Source: Bacteroidetes bacterium HGW-Bacteroidetes-12
GTDB taxonomy: Bacteria; Bacteroidota; Bacteroidia; Flavobacteriales_E; Vicingaceae
Reading direction: 5' to 3'
NCBI GenBank assembly: GCA_002841035.1
Contig: PHDR01000225.1
Coordinates: 1 to 5,205, forward strand
Length of the DNA: 5,205 bases
The translations under genes and the position numbers were made by a program. A model generated the notes under the pieces. That model was not told the origin of the DNA. It ran no database searches and was given only the letters and a program-made list of their open reading frames with translations. Positions 1-5,205 of the stretch are shown here, in pieces. The stretch's first letter is position 1, and the number at the start of each line of letters is the position of its first letter.

Positions 1-138
1 TTTCAACTTTATGAACTTTCAACTTTATGAACTTTCAACTTTATGAACTTTCAACTTTATGAACTTTCAACTTTATGAACTTTCAACTTTATGAACTTTT
101 AACTTTATGAACTTTAAAAACTTTCAACTATAATAAAC
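1..138. repeat. 16-bp tandem repeat array, seven copies plus a decayed copy
   Basis: The unit tttcaactttatgaac occurs six times without change at 1-16, 17-32, 33-48, 49-64, 65-80 and 81-96. A seventh copy at 97-112 has one C-to-T change at base 100. After a short A-rich stretch, 122-138 resembles a decayed copy. Base 1 starts inside the array, so more copies probably lie upstream. Because 16 is not a multiple of three, every forward frame meets the TGA in the unit, and the reverse frames meet TAA, so the array does not encode protein. Each unit contains two related half-units starting AACTTT, and TTCA alternates with its complement TGAA, so a transcript could form only weak short stems. There are no unique spacers, which excludes CRISPR. 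The array ends just before the start codon at 141, so it forms the upstream region of the peptidase gene. Its function is unknown; the repeat itself is certain. Confidence 0.97.
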
Positions 139-140
139 CT

Positions 141-1799
141 ATGACAAAAAAAATAAAAAAATACATTCTTATTTGTAGCATTGCTTTCACAAGCGTTTTT
201 TCACTTGGATTTGCTGATAGCTACTTTGAAGTTTCTAAAAATCTCGACATTTTTGCTACACTTTTTAGGGAATTAAATATTTATTATGTAGATGGAACAG
301 AGCCTGGAGAACTAATTAAAACAGGAATTGATGCCATGTTAGAATCGCTAGATCCTTACACTAACTACATTCCAGAATCAAACATTGAAGATTATAAACT
401 AATGACCACAGGTCAATATGGTGGAATTGGAGCATTAATTCAAAAGCAAGGTGATTATGTTGTAATTTCTGAGCCTTACGAAGGTTTCGGTGCTTTTAAA
501 GCCGATTTATGGGCAGGAGATAAAATTTTGGAAGTAGATGGTAAAGACGTAAAAGGAAAAAATACAGATGAAATTCGAGAATTATTACTCGGACAACCAG
601 GTACTTCTATAAAATTAAAAATTGAAAGACCAGGTACGGAAAAGCCATTGGAAAAAACTGTAACTAGAGAAGAAGTGAAAATTAATGATGTTCCATATTT
701 TTCTATAATGAATAAATCTGTTGGATATATTAAACTCAATAGTTTTACTGAAACGGCAAGTAAAGAAGTGAAAGACGCTTTTCAAAAATTGAAAGAACAA
801 AATGCGACATCATTAATATTAGATTTAAGAGGAAATGGCGGTGGTTTGTTGAATGAAGCTGTAAACATCGTTAATATTTTTGTTCCTAAAGGAGTTGATG
901 TTGTAAGCACTAAAGGAAAAATTACTGATTGGGATAAAATGTATAAAGCTATTAATACTCCTGTTGACACGGAAATACCTTTAGTAATTTTAATTGATGA
1001 GGGTTCAGCCTCAGCATCCGAAATTGTTTCTGGTTCATTGCAAGATCACGACAGGGCTGTTATTGTTGGAAATCGTTCCTTTGGTAAAGGATTGGTCCAA
1101 CAAGTTCGATCGCTGAGCTATAATTCAAAATTAAAAGTAACCGTTGCTAAATACTACACCCCTAGTGGAAGATGCATTCAAAAAGTAGATTATTCGCATA
1201 GAGATAAAAATGGAAAAGTAAAAGAAGTTCCTGATTCATTGATAACTGAGTATAAAACCTTAAAAAACAAAAGACCTGTTTTTGATGGAAAAGGCGTTGA
1301 CCCTGATGTGAAAATTGAGAAAAAAAATATGAGTGATATTTCGGGAAGTCTTTATATGAAAAATCATTTTTTTAATTATGCTACAGCATTTAGATTGAAA
1401 AATCCAACTATTGCTGATGTTACCAATTTCTCAATCAGTGATGCTGAATACGAAAAATTCATTCAGTATTTAGAAGATAAAGATTATGATTATACCACTG
1501 AGAGCGAAGATTTATTAGCTCAGCTAGAAAAAGCTACCAAAGAAGATAATTATTATGAACGATTAGAAAAAGAATATAAAGCATTAAAAGATAAATTAAA
1601 TCATAATAAAAAAGAAGATTTATATATCCACAAAGAAGAAATAAAATACATTCTTGAAACAGAAATAGTTACTCGCTATTTCCATCAAAAAGGAAAAATT
1701 GAAGCAGCCTTAAAAAATGACCCAGCAGTGGATGAAGCGATTACTATTTTAAAAGACAATGCGAAATATACCTCTATTTTATCAGGAACAAAAAAATAG
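141..1799 (+). CDS. S41 family C-terminal processing peptidase (CtpA/Prc type) with PDZ domain
   Basis: This 552-residue protein is a serine peptidase of the tail-specific family, which cleaves proteins in the periplasm near their C-termini. Residues 1-25 (basic start, hydrophobic core, ending GFA) look like a signal peptide with possible cleavage after Ala25, or an N-terminal anchor. A helical region with the SLDPYTNYIPE motif (69-79) leads into a PDZ domain at about 89-165, with the peptide-binding loop GGIGA at 94-98. The protease core follows: LDLRGNGGGL (228-237), then GSASASE (288-294) with Ser291 as the likely nucleophile, Lys316 in SFGKG as general base, and Gln320. The 25-residue Ser-Lys spacing and the Gln four residues later match characterised CtpB/Prc enzymes, so the site looks intact. 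Residues from about 400 are charged and helical, an extension usual in Bacteroidota members. ATG 141 is chosen because it gives the signal sequence directly. No Shine-Dalgarno is visible. Substrates are unknown. Confidence 0.96.
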   Translation: MTKKIKKYILICSIAFTSVFSLGFADSYFEVSKNLDIFATLFRELNIYYVDGTEPGELIKTGIDAMLESLDPYTNYIPESNIEDYKLMTTGQYGGIGALIQKQGDYVVISEPYEGFGAFKADLWAGDKILEVDGKDVKGKNTDEIRELLLGQPGTSIKLKIERPGTEKPLEKTVTREEVKINDVPYFSIMNKSVGYIKLNSFTETASKEVKDAFQKLKEQNATSLILDLRGNGGGLLNEAVNIVNIFVPKGVDVVSTKGKITDWDKMYKAINTPVDTEIPLVILIDEGSASASEIVSGSLQDHDRAVIVGNRSFGKGLVQQVRSLSYNSKLKVTVAKYYTPSGRCIQKVDYSHRDKNGKVKEVPDSLITEYKTLKNKRPVFDGKGVDPDVKIEKKNMSDISGSLYMKNHFFNYATAFRLKNPTIADVTNFSISDAEYEKFIQYLEDKDYDYTTESEDLLAQLEKATKEDNYYERLEKEYKALKDKLNHNKKEDLYIHKEEIKYILETEIVTRYFHQKGKIEAALKNDPAVDEAITILKDNAKYTSILSGTKK

Positions 1800-1822
1800 A
1801 TATTTATTCTAAATCTCAAACT

Positions 1823-3388
1823 TTGAACTACAAGCATCACAGAAAGTTTGTCATTTTATTTTTAATGATGATAGTGGTTGGATTGTCTCTATCAAAACCA
1901 CTAATTACTCTTGGCGAAATAGGTTTAGGAGCAGCTTGGCTCCTTCAAGGAAATATAAAAAATCAAATTCTTTCCTTTTTTAGAAATAGAATTGTGCTTC
2001 TACTAAGCTCAATCTATCTTTTAACGATAATTGGGCTATTTTATACTACAAATTTTGAGTTTGCAACAGGAGATGTTCGTAGGAAAATTCCACTTTTTTT
2101 ACTCCCTTTTCTTTTAAGTGGATTAAATCCTTTAACTCAACAAGAGATTAAATTTATTTTTAAAGTTTATGTAATAGGCGTTGTCGCTTCTTCTTTTTGG
2201 AGTGTTTTCGTTTTGTTGGGAGGACTAAATGAAGTTATAATAGATACTCGTCAATTATCCCGTTTCACATCACACATTCGATTTGGATTAGCAATTTGTT
2301 TAGCCATTTTTGGAAGCATTTATTATGCGTTGAATGAAATTGATACAAAAAATAAAATTAAATGGTTCATTGTTGGTATTTGGTTGCTGATTTTTATGGT
2401 GATTATAAATCTCTTTACTGGCATTCTTGTTTTTTTTATAACAGGCTCCATTCTTCTGTTGTTTTACGGTACCCAGCATCAAAATAAAATTGTTAAAACA
2501 ACTTTTTTCTTTGTTTTTATAACACTTATAGCTTCTGTTTCTTTCTACATAAACAACTCAATATCAAACTACAAAGCAGCACAACAAGTAGAGTCTTTAC
2601 CTATGGGTGAATATTCAGAAAATGGAGAAAAATTCTACCATGACACCATAAGCGAAGTGAAAGATTTTAAGGAAAATGGCAATTACATCTATAGAAATAT
2701 TGCTTTTACTGAGCTTGAAGAAGCATGGAATAGAAGAAGCGATTTTAATTTCAACGGTACAGATTTAAAAGGGCAAGAACTGAAAGCTACGCTTCTTCGT
2801 TTTATTACATCAAAAGGAGAGCGAAAAACAGCCCAAGCAATTGAAAATTTAAGTAAAGAAGAAATAAATGCAATTGAAAAAGGAATAGCAAATCATCTTT
2901 ATATAAAAATGAATGATTTTTCTCGCAGAGTACATAAAATAATATGGGAGTTTGATGTGTATAATAAGCATGGAATAGCTAGTGGACATTCAGTTGTTAT
3001 GCGATGGGTTTATTGGAAAAATGCGTTTAGTATTTTTAAAAAAAATGTTTTTTTTGGTGTTGGAACTGGTGATTTGCAGGATGCTTTTAATCAGGAATAT
3101 CAATCACAAACAGTACTTTCCGAAAAATATTATTTAAGAGCCCATAATCAATACATTACCTATGCGGTTAGTTTTGGTGTAGTTGGTTTAGCTTGGTTTT
3201 TAATTTTTTTGTTTTATCCTTTTTTTAAGTTAAAACTATATAACAACTTTTTATATCTTGCTTTTTTTTGTGTAGCACTACTTTCTATGGTTACAGAAGA
3301 CACACTCGAAACCCAAGTTGGAGTGATGTTTTTTACATTTTTTAACACTATTTTAATTTTTAATAGCACTAATAGCAAAATGGTTTAA
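1823..3388 (+). CDS. O-antigen ligase family (Wzy_C) polytopic membrane protein, probable TTG start
   Basis: This 521-residue membrane protein belongs to the O-antigen ligase/polymerase group, which transfers or polymerises lipid-linked glycans on the outer face of the inner membrane. About nine hydrophobic segments lie between residues 8 and 243, then a soluble stretch to about 393, then about three segments from 442 to 514. Family-type signatures are the Arg pair in GDVRRKIPLF (83-92), SHIRFGL (150-156), GHSVVMRWVYWKNAF (388-402, Arg394), FGVGTGD (411-417), and AHNQY (440-444) leading into a GVVGL membrane segment; His441 corresponds to the conserved ligase histidine. EDTLETQVG (492-500) is typical of flavobacterial members. 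The TTG at 1823 gives a basic stretch before the first membrane helix; the first in-frame ATG (1865) would cut into that helix. Ligase, Wzy polymerase and protein O-glycosyltransferase cannot be separated from sequence alone. It starts 23 bases after the peptidase gene, so cotranscription is plausible. Confidence 0.9.
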   Translation: MNYKHHRKFVILFLMMIVVGLSLSKPLITLGEIGLGAAWLLQGNIKNQILSFFRNRIVLLLSSIYLLTIIGLFYTTNFEFATGDVRRKIPLFLLPFLLSGLNPLTQQEIKFIFKVYVIGVVASSFWSVFVLLGGLNEVIIDTRQLSRFTSHIRFGLAICLAIFGSIYYALNEIDTKNKIKWFIVGIWLLIFMVIINLFTGILVFFITGSILLLFYGTQHQNKIVKTTFFFVFITLIASVSFYINNSISNYKAAQQVESLPMGEYSENGEKFYHDTISEVKDFKENGNYIYRNIAFTELEEAWNRRSDFNFNGTDLKGQELKATLLRFITSKGERKTAQAIENLSKEEINAIEKGIANHLYIKMNDFSRRVHKIIWEFDVYNKHGIASGHSVVMRWVYWKNAFSIFKKNVFFGVGTGDLQDAFNQEYQSQTVLSEKYYLRAHNQYITYAVSFGVVGLAWFLIFLFYPFFKLKLYNNFLYLAFFCVALLSMVTEDTLETQVGVMFFTFFNTILIFNSTNSKMV

Positions 3389-3389
3389 G

Positions 3390-3397
3390 TAGTTTTG
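3390..3397 (+). promoter_or_regulatory. Possible Bacteroidota -7 element before the small gene
   Basis: TAGTTTTG is an exact match to the Bacteroidota -7 consensus TAnnTTTG and lies in the 14-base gap between the ligase-type gene and the 93-residue gene. I see no TTG at a suitable distance upstream. Transcription from it would begin at or next to the ATG at 3403, giving an almost leaderless message. In AT-rich DNA this match can arise by chance, so it is a weak call. Confidence 0.22.
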
Positions 3398-3402
3398 CGA
3401 TT

Positions 3403-3684
3403 ATGATTTTAAAAAAAGTAATAGCAGCATTTTTATTAACTATTTTAGTTAGTACTTTTTCGTTCACTTACTTTTCAGTTCCATCTAATCAATTCATTGA
3501 AATAAATGAAGAAGAAAACAAGCATAACGGAAGTTCTATTTCATTTTCAATGCAAGAATATCTAGCTGGCGATGCATTAGAAAATCTGTTTTTCTTCTCT
3601 GCAGAAATGCTTTTATTTAAAACTAAAATTACTTTTTTAACTTTCATTAAAAAAGTAATTGCCCCACCCCCCGAAACCATCTAA
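3403..3684 (+). CDS. Small exported or membrane-anchored protein of unknown function
   Basis: I do not recognise this 93-residue product. Residues 1-25 form a basic start (MILKK) followed by a hydrophobic stretch, which suggests a signal peptide or a single membrane anchor. Residues 26-45 are polar and acidic (EINEEENKHN). A second hydrophobic/aromatic patch covers about 61-72 (NLFFFSAEMLLF). The tail is basic and aromatic, ending in IAPPPETI with three consecutive prolines. The start ATG is 14 bases after the preceding stop codon on the same strand, which supports translation as part of the same unit. A 63-residue minus-strand frame over the same bases has no supporting context. The region encoding residues 76-86 is also a perfect inverted repeat. 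The gene is probably real because of its tight spacing and sensible N-terminus, but no domain supports a function. Confidence 0.62.
   Translation: MILKKVIAAFLLTILVSTFSFTYFSVPSNQFIEINEEENKHNGSSISFSMQEYLAGDALENLFFFSAEMLLFKTKITFLTFIKKVIAPPPETI
3627..3660. repeat. Perfect 14-bp inverted repeat inside the end of the small gene
   Basis: The arms are aattacttttttaa (3627-3640) and ttaaaaaagtaatt (3647-3660), exact reverse complements separated by the six bases ctttca. RNA from either strand could fold into a 14-bp hairpin, although all but one pair are A-T. On the + strand the hairpin is followed by a C-rich stretch rather than by a T-run, so it is not a standard terminator. On the minus strand it is followed by TTAGTTTT, which is slightly more terminator-like. 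It overlaps codons 75-86 of the small gene. Confidence 0.85.
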
Positions 3685-3694
3685 TTTTTTTCTT

Positions 3695-3722
3695 GTGCAT
3701 TTTTCTTCTTAAGAATAAGCAC
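3695..3722 (+). other. Imperfect hairpin after the small gene, containing a 10-bp palindrome
   Basis: GTGC (3695-3698) pairs with GCAC (3719-3722), and inside it TTCTT (3703-3707) pairs with AAGAA (3711-3715) around the loop CTT, with one bulge and one mismatch between them. The palindrome TTCTTAAGAA spans 3706-3715. It starts 10 bases after the stop codon of the small gene. No T-run follows, so it is more likely a transcript 3'-end structure or a chance fold than a complete terminator. Confidence 0.4.
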
Positions 3723-3727
3723 CTAAG

Positions 3728-3752
3728 TAAAACAACCAATTAAGTTGTTTTA
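3728..3752 (+). terminator. Candidate terminator hairpin upstream of the SulP gene
   Basis: TAAAACAAC (3728-3736) and GTTGTTTTA (3744-3752) are perfect 9-bp inverted arms around the seven-base loop caattaa. The 3' arm itself carries TTTT and AT-rich sequence follows, giving a terminator-like shape that could work in both directions. The stem has only two G-C pairs, so it is weak. Its place between the small gene and the probable SulP promoter suits a 3' end for the upstream genes. Confidence 0.42.
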
Positions 3753-3789
3753 TATGCTATTCATATTACTCTTTTTATCAATAATTGTA

Positions 3790-3817
3790 TTGTTGTGAGA
3801 AGTGAAATATCAGTTTG
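3790..3817 (+). promoter_or_regulatory. Candidate Bacteroidota promoter for the SulP gene
   Basis: TTG at 3790-3792 is followed after 17 bases by TCAGTTTG at 3810-3817, which matches the -7 consensus TAnnTTTG except for one base. An alternative TTG at 3785-3787 gives a spacing of 22. Transcription would start at about 3823, leaving a short A-rich leader of roughly 18 bases before the ATG at 3841. The leader shows no Shine-Dalgarno, as is usual in this phylum. It fits an independent promoter lying after the two hairpins. Confidence 0.42.
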
Positions 3818-3840
3818 TTTTATCTAAAAATTACATAATA

Positions 3841-5205
3841 ATGAGTTTTAAAAAATTAAATATATTCACTAATCTAACATCAGACTTACCTGCTGGGTTA
3901 GTTGTTTTTTTGGTAGCACTTCCCTTGTGTTTGGGTGTTGCATTAGCATCAACAGGCAGGCCAGATCTTCTTTTTTCTGGTATAATAGCAGGAATAATAG
4001 GAGGAATTGTAGTTGGTGGTTTAAGTGGCTCATCATTAGGCGTTTCTGGTCCAGCGGCAGGGTTAGTAGTCATTGTATTAACCGCTATTGAAACACTAGG
4101 CTCTTTTGAAGCATTCTTATTAGCAGTAGTCCTTTCAGGGGGTATTCAACTTATTGCTGGATATTTAAAAGCAGGAATTGTAGGCTATTTTTTTCCATCT
4201 TCCGTAATTAAAGGAATGCTTACAGCAATTGGCATTATTTTAATTCTAAAAGAAATTCCACATGCTTTAGGATATGATGAAGATTACATAGGCGATTTTG
4301 CACTAAAACAAACGGACGGGCATAATACTTTTACAGAGCTATATTATGCAGTAAAATACAGTAGCTGGGGAGCAATAATAATAAGTGTAATTTCTTTAGG
4401 GTTGCTTATGTTATTTGAAACAAAATTTATGAAAAAAATTACATTATTTAAGTTCCTTCCTGGAGCTTTGTTTGTTGTGTTATCAGGAATATTACTAAAT
4501 TATATATTCACTATAACAGCTCCAGAATTAGCTCTTGCTGGCAAACACTTGGTTCAGCTTCCTGTAGCTAGTTCAGCTCGGGAGTTTGTCAGTTTCTTTA
4601 AATTGCCTGATTTTTCTGCTATTACAAATCCTCAGGTTTATGTAGTTGCCATAACCTTAGCCATAGTTGCAAGTTTAGAAACACTTTTATCGGTTGAAGC
4701 TACCGATAAACTCGATCCTTATAAAAGAAGAACGCCCTCTAACAGAGAATTAAAAGCTCAAGGAATTGGCAATATGATTTCTGGTTTAATTGGTGGGTTA
4801 CCAGTTACTCAGGTTATTGTAAGAAGTACTGCAAATATTACTTCTGGAGGAAAAACAAAAATGAGTTCAATTTTTCATGGAATTATATTGTTTTTATCCG
4901 TAATAATAATTCCTGTATTTTTAAACTACATTCCTTTAGCTTCGTTGGCTGCAATTTTACTTATGGTTGGCTATAAACTTGCCAAACCCACTTTGTTTAA
5001 ACAAATTTATGAACTTGGTAATGAGCAGTTTATTCCTTTTATAATCACAGTTATAGCAATAGTTACTACCGATTTGTTGAAAGGAATAGGAATAGGCATG
5101 GCAATTGCAATTTTTTATATCTTGCGAAAAAATTATAAAAATGATGTAAATTGTAAAAAAATAGAACAAGACGGAAAAACGACTTATTATTTAACCCTTT
5201 CAGAA
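3841..5205 (+). CDS. SulP family inorganic anion transporter (probable bicarbonate or sulfate), 3' end cut by window
   Basis: The frame is open from ATG 3841 to the last base (455 codons, no stop), so the gene runs out of the window. It encodes a SulP/SLC26-type anion transporter of the inner membrane. Family features are DLPAGLVVFLVALPLCLGVALAS (first membrane helix, from about residue 15), VSGPAAGL (68-75, the substrate-site helix), GYFFPSSVIKGM (115-126), SLETLLSVEATDKLD (278-292), and LPVTQVIVRSTANI with SGGKTK (320-340). Hydrophobic segments continue to about residue 427. From 428 the chain becomes polar and ends in TYYLTLSE, which looks like the first strand of a cytoplasmic STAS-like domain. 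The substrate is not readable from the sequence; bicarbonate is a reasonable guess because Bacteroidota often place such genes beside a carbonic anhydrase. ATG 3841 fits the usual SulP N-terminus and has its own candidate promoter upstream. Confidence 0.94.
   Translation, partial: MSFKKLNIFTNLTSDLPAGLVVFLVALPLCLGVALASTGRPDLLFSGIIAGIIGGIVVGGLSGSSLGVSGPAAGLVVIVLTAIETLGSFEAFLLAVVLSGGIQLIAGYLKAGIVGYFFPSSVIKGMLTAIGIILILKEIPHALGYDEDYIGDFALKQTDGHNTFTELYYAVKYSSWGAIIISVISLGLLMLFETKFMKKITLFKFLPGALFVVLSGILLNYIFTITAPELALAGKHLVQLPVASSAREFVSFFKLPDFSAITNPQVYVVAITLAIVASLETLLSVEATDKLDPYKRRTPSNRELKAQGIGNMISGLIGGLPVTQVIVRSTANITSGGKTKMSSIFHGIILFLSVIIIPVFLNYIPLASLAAILLMVGYKLAKPTLFKQIYELGNEQFIPFIITVIAIVTTDLLKGIGIGMAIAIFYILRKNYKNDVNCKKIEQDGKTTYYLTLSE

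Noticed and set aside
1..112. CRISPR array or repeat-encoded peptide
   Set aside because: The 16-bp units are directly adjacent with no spacers, and every frame on both strands contains stops.
129..134. TATAAT as a -10 box for the peptidase gene
   Set aside because: It lies only a few bases before the ATG, and Bacteroidota housekeeping promoters use TAnnTTTG, so it is probably chance in AT-rich sequence.
476..970. Minus-strand open frames at 476-739, 615-800 and 782-970
   Set aside because: They overlap the well-supported peptidase gene on the other strand and show no recognisable domains.
2300..2482. Minus-strand open frame of 60 codons
   Set aside because: It is an antisense shadow of membrane segments in the ligase-type gene.
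3489..3680. Minus-strand open frame opposite the small gene
   Set aside because: The + strand frame has operon-like spacing and a signal-like N-terminus; the reverse frame has neither and no supporting neighbours.
3779..3792. CAATA/TATTG inverted repeat as an operator
   Set aside because: Five-base arms in AT-rich DNA are expected by chance, and no second copy is visible.
3831..4073. Minus-strand proline/alanine-rich open frame
   Set aside because: It is the antisense of the first SulP membrane helices, whose Gly/Ala/Val codons read as Pro/Ala/Thr in reverse.
4957..5169. Minus-strand open frame of 70 codons
   Set aside because: It is fully inside the SulP coding region and has no independent support.

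Overview
This is an AT-rich window with long A and T homopolymers, almost certainly from a Bacteroidota genome and most likely a flavobacterium-like member. The reasons are the style of the S41 peptidase and O-antigen-ligase-type proteins, the lack of obvious Shine-Dalgarno sequences before the genes, and matches to the Bacteroidota promoter -7 element (TAnnTTTG). All four genes lie on the + strand. I see no RNA gene, insertion sequence, CRISPR array or integrase.

Layout. Bases 1-112 are a non-coding tandem array of a 16-bp unit (six perfect copies and one with a single change, then a decayed copy to about 138). The array is cut by the left window edge and ends directly before the first gene. 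Bases 141-1799 encode an exported S41 (C-terminal processing) peptidase with a PDZ domain and an intact Ser/Lys/Gln catalytic set. After 23 bases, 1823-3388 encode a polytopic membrane protein of the O-antigen ligase/polymerase (Wzy_C) type, apparently starting at TTG. After 14 bases, 3403-3684 encode a 93-residue protein of unknown function with an N-terminal hydrophobic segment and a C-terminal Pro-Pro-Pro-Glu motif. Its 3' part contains a perfect 14-bp inverted repeat. The 156-base gap 3685-3840 holds two hairpins and a plausible promoter. From 3841 to the right edge runs a SulP-family anion transporter; its membrane domain is present, and it is cut where a C-terminal cytoplasmic (STAS-like) domain would begin.

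How the genes fit together. The first three genes are tightly spaced and could be one transcript concerned with the cell envelope: periplasmic proteolysis, glycan ligation or polymerisation, and a small exported or membrane protein. The hairpins and promoter after 3684 suggest that the SulP gene is a separate unit; in Bacteroidota such transporters are often next to a carbonic anhydrase, which would lie beyond the window. No clearly new biological system is visible. The features most worth a second look are the 16-bp array, the large soluble insert in the ligase-like protein, the unrecognised small gene with its internal inverted repeat, and the unusual start of the ligase gene.
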